DNA from: an uncultured Metabacillus sp.
Lineage (GTDB): Bacteria; Bacillota; Bacilli; Bacillales; Bacillaceae
DNA: 64,000 bases
Assembly (NCBI RefSeq): GCF_947503125.1
Contig: NZ_CANNCR010000006.1
Location: forward strand, 62,001 to 126,000
Direction: 5' to 3'
This document shows, piece by piece, positions 44,992 through 53,105 of the stretch; within the stretch, counting starts at the first letter, position 1, and each line of letters starts with the position of its first letter. A program made the position numbers and the translations under genes. Under the pieces are notes generated by a model. It saw only the letters and a list, made by a program, of their open reading frames with translations. It ran no database searches and was not told the origin of the DNA.

Positions 44992-46176
44992 ATGAGCGTA
45001 ACGCGTATTGCAGCAATTGATGTAGGAAATGATTGTGTAAAAGCTTTGTTTGGAAAATTGGATCATAACTTGTACATACCAAATGTTATAGCAAGAGACA
45101 CCGAAGACCGACCAGTTATTGGTATTGAAGAATTAAATGATAAGGATCCGCTAGATGGCATTCATATTAGGGTTCACTCCCCTGCTTTAAAAGAAAATAA
45201 TGCTATTTATCGTGTTGGGAATCTTGCAACCAAAAGTGATCATGCGAATGAATTAGATCCTGGCAGCAGCAAATCTGAAGAGGATCAAACTCTAGTTATG
45301 TTGTTTGCTTCATTAGCATTAGATGCAGTAAGAGAAGAAAATTCTAATTTATTTAAAAAGACAAACAATGTCATTGATGCGAACTACACACTTGGAACAG
45401 GACTTCCCCTTCGTGAAGTAAAAGAAGGTAAGGATGTTGGCTATCGCTCACAATTACTAAGCTCTGTTCACCAAGTTGAATTTTTAGTTACACCAAAATA
45501 CCAAGGACTAAAAGTAAATATAAGATTTGATGAGGTTAAGGTGTATCCAGAAGGATTTGCTGCCTATATTAATCTTGTAATGGATAATGACTTAAATATC
45601 ATTAACCGTGATTTGATTGACAAACGCATTCTTATTCAAGACATCGGCGGTTTATCAACAGATATCGCTGTCATCAAGAATCGTAATGTAGATGACGATA
45701 AGGCACAAGGCTTTAATCTTGGTGTTTCTGAATCGTTAGAAGCAATAAGAGAAGAAATTCGCTCAAAGCATGGAGTTGAATTAGACAGCCGACGAGATGT
45801 TGTTGAAATCATTACTCGAAAAAATGACCGCAACCATATTATGGTAAAAGGGAGCCGGACAAGCGTTCATGATATTACAGATCGTATTTTGCTAGAATTA
45901 GCGAAAAAACAATATCGTCATTTGCGCAATGTGTGGCAGAAAAACTCGCAAACAGAAATCTGCTACTTTGTTGGCGGCGGAGCGATGGTATTAAAGGACT
46001 ATATCAAAATGTTAAATAATAGCTTGGATGGCTATAACATTGAATTCTTTGAAGATGAACAAGAGAGCATTTGGATGATGGCAAATGCCTATTATAAATT
46101 AATCTCTGATTATACTAGAAGAAACAATCCGAATACAAAGGGTAAAAAGGCAGAGAAACAAACAGTAGAAAAATAG
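44992..46176 (+). CDS. parM: ParM/StbA-family actin-like ATPase
   Basis: 394 aa filament-forming ATPase of the actin superfamily, related to plasmid-segregation ParM/Alp proteins. Phosphate-1 loop AIDVGNDCVKALFG (residues 8-21), phosphate-2 QDIGGLSTDIAV (D217 start), adenosine motif CYFVGGGAMVL (328-331 GGGA). The frame is open from a TTG at 44956, but AAAGGA lies 8 nt before the ATG at 44992. It is followed 9 bp later by a small DNA-binding-type gene and preceded by an octamer array, the parC-parM-parR order of type II partition loci. Neighbouring genes are chromosomal housekeeping types, with no replication gene nearby. Confidence 0.88.
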   Translation: MSVTRIAAIDVGNDCVKALFGKLDHNLYIPNVIARDTEDRPVIGIEELNDKDPLDGIHIRVHSPALKENNAIYRVGNLATKSDHANELDPGSSKSEEDQTLVMLFASLALDAVREENSNLFKKTNNVIDANYTLGTGLPLREVKEGKDVGYRSQLLSSVHQVEFLVTPKYQGLKVNIRFDEVKVYPEGFAAYINLVMDNDLNIINRDLIDKRILIQDIGGLSTDIAVIKNRNVDDDKAQGFNLGVSESLEAIREEIRSKHGVELDSRRDVVEIITRKNDRNHIMVKGSRTSVHDITDRILLELAKKQYRHLRNVWQKNSQTEICYFVGGGAMVLKDYIKMLNNSLDGYNIEFFEDEQESIWMMANAYYKLISDYTRRNNPNTKGKKAEKQTVEK

Positions 46177-46185
46177 GGTGGTTTC

Positions 46186-46800
46186 ATGAATAAAAAGGGC
46201 TCGGCATCCATACAAAGGGGACAAGCAATTACTTTTCGCCTTCCTTCAGACACTCCTGATCATCTTTTAAAACAGCTTCAAATGTTAAAGGATACAGAAA
46301 GACGAAACTTTTCTAGTAAAATAGCTGAGTTTGTTTTAGAAGGGGTTGGCAGCTCTCAGTCAAAGGATCGCGAAACAATAACACTACCTCTGCCGAAAAA
46401 ACTAAGCAAAGACCAACGGAACTGGTTAAAACACTCTCATTCAGAAGCGTTATTAGGCAGCATTGTCTATCAGCTGTTAGCAGACCCGGTCCGGGCAACA
46501 TCGATTTTAGCTTCACTGAACAGCAATGCGTTGGATATTAATGAAGCACTGTATTTGCAAGAATCTGAACCGATTGACATAAAAGATGATAACATCTCAC
46601 CAATCTCCTCAACTGAAATGGAAGAACTGGAAGAGGAGGCTGCCCTGTCTAGAGCTGATGAAATGGAGTTGGATTTAATAAACTTCGATTGGGAGAAGGT
46701 TAGACAAGAGCAAGCCTCTGCTGAAGAGGAAGATCAAGACGAGAAAGAAGAAGATGTGGATGATCTTCTTGGAGGATTTCTTGCCAATATGAATAAATAA
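46186..46800 (+). CDS. parR: ParR-like centromere-binding adaptor
   Basis: 204 aa. Two segments have the strand-turn-two-helix look of ribbon-helix-helix domains: QAITFRLPSDTPDHLLKQL with RNFSSKIAEFVLEGV (about 13-55), and ETITLPLPKKLSKDQRNWL with LLGSIVYQLLADPV (about 64-105). The rest is very acidic (about 125-195) and ends in VDDLLGGFLANMNK, a possible filament-capture peptide. ParR proteins bind parC with an RHH fold and contact ParM through the C-terminus, so layout and context agree. Sequence identity to known ParR is not evident to me; the call rests mainly on position and shape. Confidence 0.65.
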   Translation: MNKKGSASIQRGQAITFRLPSDTPDHLLKQLQMLKDTERRNFSSKIAEFVLEGVGSSQSKDRETITLPLPKKLSKDQRNWLKHSHSEALLGSIVYQLLADPVRATSILASLNSNALDINEALYLQESEPIDIKDDNISPISSTEMEELEEEAALSRADEMELDLINFDWEKVRQEQASAEEEDQDEKEEDVDDLLGGFLANMNK

Positions 46801-46901
46801 GAAATCTGTAATTAGATTGAAGCTTTTTAGCATAAGCAAAAACGTATATGAATATATGTGTTATAGATCATTTCCGGGGGAATGATTTTGCTAAAAAGAT
46901 A

Positions 46902-46931
46902 TTGACAATAATAATTGGAAAATTATACAAT
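46902..46931 (+). promoter_or_regulatory. Promoter of the bmr leader
   Basis: TTGACA (46902-46907), 18 nt, TACAAT (46926-46931). Transcription would start near 46938, about 36 nt before the 25-codon leader ORF. Confidence 0.7.
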
Positions 46932-46973
46932 GAAATAAGAATATTAATTTACAAGAAATGGAGGGTTACAAAA

Positions 46974-47051
46974 ATGGAAAACGTAATGGGAAACAAAGGT
47001 TACCAAATTTCATATTTTATATGTGACCCGCAAAGGATTGTAAATCGTTAA
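46974..47051 (+). CDS. Leader peptide (25 aa) of the bmrCD attenuator
   Basis: Short ORF starting MENVMGNKGY and ending CDPQRIVNR. GGAGG lies 9 nt before the ATG, one of the best RBSs in the window, which is unusual for a 25-codon ORF unless it is translated for regulation. Its last ten codons contain the 5' halves of an antiterminator (GTGACC 47023-47028, AGGATT 47034-47039). By position it corresponds to the bmrB leader of B. subtilis bmrCD. A longer frame from an ATG at 46848 has no RBS and spans the promoter, so it is not used. Confidence 0.75.
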   Translation: MENVMGNKGYQISYFICDPQRIVNR

Positions 47052-47096
47052 TTCTTATTTGTGAGCAAATCCTATTTGTCATTAATCGCAGGTCAC
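47023..47096 (+). promoter_or_regulatory. Nested antiterminator of the bmr leader
   Basis: GTGACC (47023-47028) pairs with GGTCAC (47091-47096), and nested inside it AGGATT (47034-47039) pairs with AATCCT (47068-47073). GGTCAC is also part of the 5' arm of the terminator at 47087. A ribosome finishing the leader ORF would cover the left side and let the terminator form; a ribosome stalled early would leave it free and prevent termination. Confidence 0.65.
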
Positions 47097-47119
47097 TACT
47101 ATAGTGGCGTGCGTTTTTT
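47087..47119 (+). terminator. Attenuator terminator 1 of the bmr leader
   Basis: 12-bp stem CGCAGGTCACTA / TAGTGGCGTGCG (one mismatch, one G-U) with a 3-nt loop and six T, 36 nt after the leader stop. Confidence 0.85.
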
Positions 47120-47134
47120 ATTGTCTTCTTTTTT

Positions 47135-47168
47135 AGGCATCGTACGTTTACCGTACGGTGCCTTTTTG
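47135..47168 (+). terminator. Second terminator in the bmr leader
   Basis: AGGCATCGTACG pairs with CGTACGGTGCCT (one G-U), 5-nt loop, then five T. Two terminators in series would hold basal bmrCD expression very low. Confidence 0.8.
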
Positions 47169-47240
47169 TCTTTATTAAGAGGGCAAATTCCGAGCATTTA
47201 GCTCGTTTAGATAGATATTTTTTTGAAGGGAGCTTTGAAA

Positions 47241-47294
47241 ATGGAAAAAGAAAAGATCATTCGCATTCATTTAGATTGGATGAAAGGTGGCTAA
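47241..47294 (+). CDS. Second short leader ORF (17 aa)
   Basis: MEKEKIIRIHLDWMKGG, preceded by AAGGGAG 8 nt upstream. It lies after both terminators, so it is translated only when the attenuator is passed. It may be a second regulatory ORF or a remnant of a longer bmrB-like gene. No family can be assigned at this length. Confidence 0.45.
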   Translation: MEKEKIIRIHLDWMKGG

Positions 47295-47328
47295 GGGCCA
47301 TAAATTGAAATTTTATTTTTAGTTTTGG

Positions 47329-47417
47329 TGTTTAGCTCGAGTGCCTATGAACTTCACACTTAAAAGGTGGAGGCAACTGTTAATAGGTTGCTGGTGTAAG
47401 GCGCTTGCGCTTTTCTT
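47329..47417 (+). repeat. Decayed copy of the dispersed palindromic element (copy E)
   Basis: Begins TTTTGGTGTTTAGCTCGAG and ends GTAAGGCGCTTGCGCTTTTC, matching the ends of the full element, but its central hairpin is different. The rest of the 47295-47606 gap is copy D. Confidence 0.5.
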
Positions 47418-47466
47418 ATAATATCAGAATTTATATATTTTCTTAACATAGCTTGCGTTTCTGAAT

Positions 47467-47587
47467 CTAGCTCCAGGCGCCATCGGCTCGAGGTCATAAG
47501 TCAAACAGGAATTGAAGGTAAAGTACACCTTCTATTCCTGTTCGCCTTATGCTTGTCGCCGATAGGCAGGCGCCTTGCGCTTTTTTT
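47467..47587 (+). repeat. Dispersed palindromic intergenic element, copy D
   Basis: Opens CTAGCTCCAGGCGCCATCGG, closes GCAGGCGCCTTGCGCTTTTT. Variable arms AGTCAAACAGGAAT and ATTCCTGTTCGCC. It lies 20 bp before the bmrC start, within the leader, so it is transcribed with the operon. Confidence 0.85.
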
Positions 47588-47606
47588 ATAAGGGAGGGAC
47601 CTTTCT

Positions 47607-49355
47607 GTGTTCTCAGTACTTGGAAAATTAAGCTGGTTTTTTAAACAGTATTGGAAGCGTTACACTGTAGCAATAACGTTATTGATTATCGTTAGTGTAT
47701 TAGATGTTATTCCTCCGAAGATTATCGGAATAGCGATTGACGATATGCAATTTGGTCAAATGACGGGCGAAAGGCTTCTTGATCTGCTTCTCTTCTACGG
47801 TGCACTACTCATTTTGAGCTATGGGATCACCTATGTGTGGATGTACCAGCTTTTTGGAGGAGCCCATTTGATTGAACGAATATTAAGATATCGCTTTATG
47901 AGACATCTACTCACGATGACTCCAAGCTTTTATGAAAAAAATCGAACAGGCGATTTAATGGCAAGAGCAACGAATGATCTAAAGGCGATATCCTTGACTG
48001 CAGGATTTGGGATTTTGACTTTGATTGATTCGACAATCTTTATGATTATTATCATTTTTGTCATGAGTGTGACGATTAGTTGGCAGCTGACTATTGCTGC
48101 GCTTTTGCCTTTGCCCTTGATGGCGTTGGCGATTAATTTTTATGGAAGTCTTATCCATCAACGCTTTACTGTAGCCCAAAATGCCTTTGGCGATTTAAAT
48201 GACAATGTTCTGGAATCAATCGCTGGTGTCAGGGTCATCCGTGCATATGTGCAGGAAAAAGCGGATGAAAAACGTTTTAAAGACATGACAGAGGATGTTT
48301 ATCAGAAGAACATTGAGGTAGCAAAGGTTGATGCATTATTTGAACCAACGATTAAAATCCTAGTTGGATTAAGCTATGTGATCGGACTTGGATATGGGGC
48401 CTATTTAGTCTTTCATCAAGTGATTACGTTAGGAGAATTAATCAGCTTTAACATTTATTTAGGAATGTTGATTTGGCCGATGTTTGCAGTAGGAGAGCTG
48501 ATCAATATTCTGCAGCGCGGTAATGCTTCCTTGGATCGCGTAAATGAAGTGCTTGCTTATGAGCCTGATGTTAAGGATCATGAAAATCCTGTTGAACTGG
48601 ATACAGCAGATTCGATCGTGTTCTCTAATGTCACGTTCCGCTATCCTTCATCAACAACCGATAACTTAAAAAATCTTACTTTGCATGTAAAAAGAGGCGA
48701 AACAATTGGTGTTGTTGGTAAAACAGGCAGTGGAAAGACAACGTTGTTGAAACAGCTTCTGCGGGAATATCCATTAGGAAGTGGAGAAATACTCGTATCG
48801 GGAACTTCTCTAGAAAAGGTTGCAATTGACACAGTCCATTCTTGGGTTGGTTATGTACCGCAGGAACAAATACTTTTTTCGAGAACGATTCGTGAAAATC
48901 TTCAATTTGGAAAAGAGAACGTAAGCGAGGAGGAAATTGATCGCGCCCTGCATTTAGCGGCGTTTGACCAAGATTTATCTGTTTTGCCGAAAGGCCTTAA
49001 TACGCTTGTCGGTGAAAAAGGTGTTGCCTTATCAGGCGGTCAAAAACAAAGGATATCTATTGCCAGAGCGCTCATTAAAGATCCGGAGATTTTGTTGCTG
49101 GATGATGCAATGTCTGCTGTTGATGGAAAGACAGAGGCGAAAATCATTAAAAATATTCGTAAAGAGAGAGCTGGAAAAACAACCTTTATTAGTGCACACC
49201 GTTTATCAGCCGTTCAGCATGCTGATTGGATTATTGTCATGGATGAAGGGAGAATCGTGGAAGAGGGCACACATGAACAGCTCCTTAAGCAAGGGAAATG
49301 GTATAAAGAGCAATTTGATCGGCAACAGGCTGATTCCTATGGAGAGGTGAGTTAA
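47607..49355 (+). CDS. bmrC: Heterodimeric multidrug ABC exporter subunit BmrC
   Basis: 582 aa half-transporter (B. subtilis BmrC is about 585). Six-span membrane domain in the first ~310 residues, then the ATPase domain: Walker [13 protein letters not shown] (about 374), signature LSGGQKQRISIARAL, and Walker B LLLDDAMSAVD. The catalytic Glu after Walker B is replaced by Asp (D500), the degenerate site expected in this subunit. GTG start with GGGAGGG upstream. Pairs with bmrD, whose start is 1 bp after this stop. Exports drugs using ATP. Confidence 0.92.
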   Translation: MFSVLGKLSWFFKQYWKRYTVAITLLIIVSVLDVIPPKIIGIAIDDMQFGQMTGERLLDLLLFYGALLILSYGITYVWMYQLFGGAHLIERILRYRFMRHLLTMTPSFYEKNRTGDLMARATNDLKAISLTAGFGILTLIDSTIFMIIIIFVMSVTISWQLTIAALLPLPLMALAINFYGSLIHQRFTVAQNAFGDLNDNVLESIAGVRVIRAYVQEKADEKRFKDMTEDVYQKNIEVAKVDALFEPTIKILVGLSYVIGLGYGAYLVFHQVITLGELISFNIYLGMLIWPMFAVGELINILQRGNASLDRVNEVLAYEPDVKDHENPVELDTADSIVFSNVTFRYPSSTTDNLKNLTLHVKRGETIGVVGKTGSGKTTLLKQLLREYPLGSGEILVSGTSLEKVAIDTVHSWVGYVPQEQILFSRTIRENLQFGKENVSEEEIDRALHLAAFDQDLSVLPKGLNTLVGEKGVALSGGQKQRISIARALIKDPEILLLDDAMSAVDGKTEAKIIKNIRKERAGKTTFISAHRLSAVQHADWIIVMDEGRIVEEGTHEQLLKQGKWYKEQFDRQQADSYGEVS

Positions 49356-49356
49356 A

Positions 49357-51390
49357 ATGAAACAAAAAACAACAGGAAGACGCCTTTTCAACTACGCCCT
49401 GCTTTACAAAAAAACAATTTTGATTGCATTGGCGATGTTGGCTCTAGCTGTTACAGCCGAGCTAACAGGACCATTTATCGCAAAGAGAGTGATCGATCAC
49501 CACATGATGGGAATTGAAAGCCCATGGGTGGAAGTAAAAGAAAAGGATGAACAAACCGTTCTTTATCATGAGCGGTATTACAAAAGAAGCAGCAATATAA
49601 CCGATGAAACGGCTGTAGGCGATGCCAAGCTGCAGATTGTTCAAGTCGGCAGGTCCTTCTACGTTACGGAGGAGCATCTTAGCTTTGATGGAGAAAGGTC
49701 AATAAATGGCAATGAATTAACCATCGTTAAAGGTAATGAGCAAGCCAGCTTTGAAGTGGACAGATTAAGCCAGCAAGAATTAATGGCTTTCTATCAACCA
49801 GAAATTCGTCCGATTATTCTGTTGCTTGGCTTTTATGTCGGTCTGCTTTTGGTTGCAGCATTTTTCCAATATGGAAAATCGTTAATGCTCCAAAAAGCTG
49901 CAAATCGTATAATCCAGAAGATGAGAACAGATGTATTTGAGCATATTCAGCGAGTGCCCATCAACTATTTTGATAATAGGCCCGCTGGGAAAATTGTTTC
50001 ACGTGTAACAAATGATACCGAAGCAATTAGAGAGCTTTATGTAAAAGTACTTGCGACTTTTTTCACTAGCGGAATTTATATGACAGGTATTTTTATTGCG
50101 TTGTTTTTCCTTGATACAAAGCTTGCCCTCATCACTCTGCTATTGGTACCGATTATTTTGGTTTGGACGTTGCTCTATCGAAAGGTAGCTTCTAAATATA
50201 ATCACTTAATTCGAACAAGAATAAGTGATATAAATGGAATCATCAATGAATCGATTCAAGGAATGCCAATTATTCGAGCATTTCGACGCAAAGAACAAAC
50301 GACAAAGGAATTTGAACAGTTAAATGAGGAGCATTTTGTTTATCAAAATAAACTGCTCAGTTTAAATGCATTAACATCGCATAATTTAGTTAATGTTCTT
50401 AGAAATGCCACCTTTGTTGTGCTCATTTGGTATTTCGGAGGACAATCGATTAGCGCAGCAGGAATTGTATCAATTGGTATGCTTTATGCTTTTGTTGACT
50501 ATCTTAATCGTTTATTCCAGCCGGTAACGGATATTGTTAATCAGCTGGCACAGCTAGAGCAAGCGAGGGTTGCGGCTGAGCGAGTATTTGAGCTTTTAGA
50601 TGAAAAAGGTGTCCCTGTTGATGAGGGAAAACTTCCAAGATATGAAGGAAATGTTCGATTTGATCAGGTATCCTTTTCCTATGATGGTGAGCATGATGTT
50701 TTGAAAAATATCACCTTTGCGGCGAAAAAGGGTGAAACGGTTGCTTTAGTAGGGCATACCGGTTCAGGAAAAAGCTCAATTATTAACCTGTTATTTCGTT
50801 ATTATGATATTGATCGCGGAACGATTACGATTGATGGTAAAGATACAAGTAAACTGCCGCGTCAGCAGCTTAGAAAGCATATGGGGATTGTGCTTCAAGA
50901 TCCGTTCTTGTTTACAGGGACCATTGCTTCAAATGTAAGCTTGGATAATCCTGAAATTGCTAAAGAACAGGTCATAAAGGCGCTTAAGGATGTAGGAGCT
51001 GACCGGTTTATTGAAAAGCTTCCGAACAAATATGATGAGCCTGTACTTGAAAAAGGCAGCACCTTATCAGCCGGAGAGCGGCAGCTTATTTCCTTTGCGC
51101 GGGCGTTAGCATATGACCCGGCTATTCTCATTTTAGATGAAGCAACAGCCAATATTGATACCGAAACAGAAGCTTTGATTCAAGAGGCCTTGAAGATTGT
51201 CAAAGAGGGCAGAACAACGTTTATTATTGCCCACCGTCTTTCAACGATTCGCAGTGCTGATCAAATCCTTGTATTAGATCACGGTGAAATTGTTGAAAGA
51301 GGACGTCATGAGGAGCTGCTGAATCAAAGAGGAAAATACTATCAAATGTATCAGCTGCAGAAAGGGAAAGAAGTTTCAAGGGTTGGATGA
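49357..51390 (+). CDS. bmrD: Heterodimeric multidrug ABC exporter subunit BmrD
   Basis: 677 aa (B. subtilis BmrD about 673). It has an extra extracellular domain of about 100 residues between the first two spans (about 45-150), typical of BmrD. The ATPase domain has Walker A GHTGSGKSSIINL, a degenerate signature LSAGERQLISFARAL and a canonical Walker B with catalytic Glu (ILILDEATANID). With BmrC it forms one active and one degenerate ATP site. Translation is coupled to bmrC. Confidence 0.92.
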   Translation: MKQKTTGRRLFNYALLYKKTILIALAMLALAVTAELTGPFIAKRVIDHHMMGIESPWVEVKEKDEQTVLYHERYYKRSSNITDETAVGDAKLQIVQVGRSFYVTEEHLSFDGERSINGNELTIVKGNEQASFEVDRLSQQELMAFYQPEIRPIILLLGFYVGLLLVAAFFQYGKSLMLQKAANRIIQKMRTDVFEHIQRVPINYFDNRPAGKIVSRVTNDTEAIRELYVKVLATFFTSGIYMTGIFIALFFLDTKLALITLLLVPIILVWTLLYRKVASKYNHLIRTRISDINGIINESIQGMPIIRAFRRKEQTTKEFEQLNEEHFVYQNKLLSLNALTSHNLVNVLRNATFVVLIWYFGGQSISAAGIVSIGMLYAFVDYLNRLFQPVTDIVNQLAQLEQARVAAERVFELLDEKGVPVDEGKLPRYEGNVRFDQVSFSYDGEHDVLKNITFAAKKGETVALVGHTGSGKSSIINLLFRYYDIDRGTITIDGKDTSKLPRQQLRKHMGIVLQDPFLFTGTIASNVSLDNPEIAKEQVIKALKDVGADRFIEKLPNKYDEPVLEKGSTLSAGERQLISFARALAYDPAILILDEATANIDTETEALIQEALKIVKEGRTTFIIAHRLSTIRSADQILVLDHGEIVERGRHEELLNQRGKYYQMYQLQKGKEVSRVG

Positions 51391-51482
51391 TTAAGATAGA
51401 GTCGTGATAAATAAACCGTTCAACAATGTTTACCTTCCAGCAAATGCGGGAAAGTTTATTAAAAAAGCGGGAGGTAACGTTT

Positions 51483-51578
51483 ATGAAAAGAGCGTTTAAA
51501 AATGTCATGAAATGGGCTCCTATCATTTATCCAATTGTCAAAAAGTTTATAAACAAACGGAAGGCTAAACGAATTTAA
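51483..51578 (+). CDS. Small cationic amphipathic peptide (31 aa), hypothetical
   Basis: Begins MKRAFKNVMKWAPIIYPIVK and ends in a Lys/Arg-rich tail (KRKAKRI). Eleven of 31 residues are Lys or Arg, around a short hydrophobic centre. GGGAGG lies 8 nt before the ATG. It sits 92 bp after bmrD and just before a terminator, so it may be the last gene of the bmr transcript. It could be a membrane-active peptide or a small partner protein; no evidence decides this. Confidence 0.6.
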   Translation: MKRAFKNVMKWAPIIYPIVKKFINKRKAKRI

Positions 51579-51616
51579 ATTTTCGTGCGGAAAGATAAGT
51601 AAAGTTATGATGCCGA

Positions 51617-51650
51617 AAGGAGCCAGGTAAAAGTGAACTGGCTCCTTCAT
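51617..51650 (+). terminator. Terminator after bmrD and the small peptide
   Basis: 10-bp perfect stem AAGGAGCCAG / CTGGCTCCTT with an 11-nt loop, T-rich tail. Confidence 0.8.
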
Positions 51651-51686
51651 TATTAAAAGGAATGTATAAAATTTTAAGCTAGTTTT

Positions 51687-51717
51687 AGTGTCTAGCTCCA
51701 GGCGCCTTGCGCTTTTC
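51687..51717 (+). repeat. Truncated copy of the dispersed element (copy F)
   Basis: GTGTCTAGCTCCAGGCGCC is followed at once by TTGCGCTTTTC: the two ends of the full element are joined with the whole centre missing, as after a deletion between the GGCGCC repeats. Confidence 0.65.
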
Positions 51718-51735
51718 TTATGAAAGCTTCAAGAT

Positions 51736-53022
51736 TCATGACTTATAAGGTGTTTCTTCAATCGAAATAGGCAAGGCTGTCTGTGGTTCAGGTACACGAG
51801 AGAGAATAAGAAAACCAATAATAAATAAAATTACTAAACTGAATACACCGCTATTTGTATCTCCAGTAAGCTGTGCAGTTATCCCTACTAAAAGCGGCCC
51901 CATAATTGATGCAAATTTGCCAAAGATTGTATAAAAGCCAAAGAATTCGTTTGCATTTTCCTTTGGAACCAGCTTTGCGAAATAAGATCTGCTCAATGCT
52001 TGGATTCCTCCTTGAGAGGTGGCTACCAGCATAGCTAAAATCCAAAAGTCTAAAGTTGTCTTCAGAAAATACGCATATATGCAAACGATCATATAGATGA
52101 TAATGCCAACATACAGCATTTTCTTCCCTGTGAATTTCTCAGCCAGCCGGCCATAAAGAATAGAAAATGGTGCGGCAACAACCTGTGTAACGAATAATAT
52201 GATCAATAGATTTGTAGAGCTGATCCCCAAATCCGAACCATAAGCTGTGGACATCGTAATAATCGTTCCAACTCCATCAATATAGAAAAAATAAGCAAGC
52301 AGGAATAAAAATAGTGCCCGATATTTGCGAATTTCGGTGAACGTTTTTCCTAAACGTCGGAAGCTGTTTGCAATTGGGCTTGGCTCACGTGCAATAAAAT
52401 AGCGTTGATGGACATTTTTTAATAGAGGGATGGTAAACCCTGCCCACCATAGAGCCGTTATGATGAAGGCGATTTCACTTGCAGTAGTAGTAGAAACAGG
52501 AATGACCTTGCTTTGCGCCAATATAATAATCGCAATGCTTATTATAAACGGAATCGTGCTGCCGATATACCCAAAGCTGAAGCCGCGAGCAGACACACGG
52601 TTCATTCGTTCATCTGAGGTAACATCAACTAAAAATGCGTCATAAAACACATTGGCACCAGCTGAACCAATTGCTGCGATTGTATAACAGATAAGCAAAA
52701 GCAACCACTGGTTACTTGGAATAAAGGCCAATAAACCCGTAAAGATTACACCTAAAGCCACGAAGAATGTAAAAAATCGCTTCTTAAATCCTTGATAATC
52801 GGCAATGGTACCTAAAATTGGACCAAGCATCGCTAAAATAAAAGTTGCGATGGCAATCGTATAGCCTAAATAGGCGGTAGAATCTGCAGAACTGATCCCT
52901 GCATTTTTCGCCGCTGCTTTATAAAATAATGGAAATACGGCTGTTGTAATAATAATCGAATAGGCAGAGCTTGCCCAATCATAAAAAATCCAGCTATTTT
53001 CCTCCTTCGTGAAACGCCTCAT
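51736..53022 (-). CDS. UMF1-family MFS transporter (Atg22-like, YxiO-type)
   Basis: 428 aa, 12 spans. The N-terminus SWIFYDWASSAYSIIITTAVFP is the hallmark of the UMF1/Atg22 group; GANVFYDAFLVDVTSDERMNRVSARGFSFGYIGS (about 130-165) is also diagnostic. Substrate is unknown; the fungal relative exports amino acids from vacuoles. AGGAGGGG lies 7 nt before the ATG. Confidence 0.88.
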   Translation of the reverse strand: MRRFTKEENSWIFYDWASSAYSIIITTAVFPLFYKAAAKNAGISSADSTAYLGYTIAIATFILAMLGPILGTIADYQGFKKRFFTFFVALGVIFTGLLAFIPSNQWLLLLICYTIAAIGSAGANVFYDAFLVDVTSDERMNRVSARGFSFGYIGSTIPFIISIAIIILAQSKVIPVSTTTASEIAFIITALWWAGFTIPLLKNVHQRYFIAREPSPIANSFRRLGKTFTEIRKYRALFLFLLAYFFYIDGVGTIITMSTAYGSDLGISSTNLLIILFVTQVVAAPFSILYGRLAEKFTGKKMLYVGIIIYMIVCIYAYFLKTTLDFWILAMLVATSQGGIQALSRSYFAKLVPKENANEFFGFYTIFGKFASIMGPLLVGITAQLTGDTNSGVFSLVILFIIGFLILSRVPEPQTALPISIEETPYKS

Positions 53023-53105
53023 TCATAACCCCTCCTAAAGTCACCGGTTACTTATATTTTACAAGAAAAATAGCCTATATGACCGAAAATTAAAAAAATT
53101 AACAC

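Noticed and set aside
46848-47051. 67-codon plus-strand ORF ending at the bmr leader stop
   Set aside because: It has no RBS and runs across the TTGACA/TACAAT promoter. The internal ATG at 46974 with GGAGG is the real start, giving a 25-aa leader peptide.
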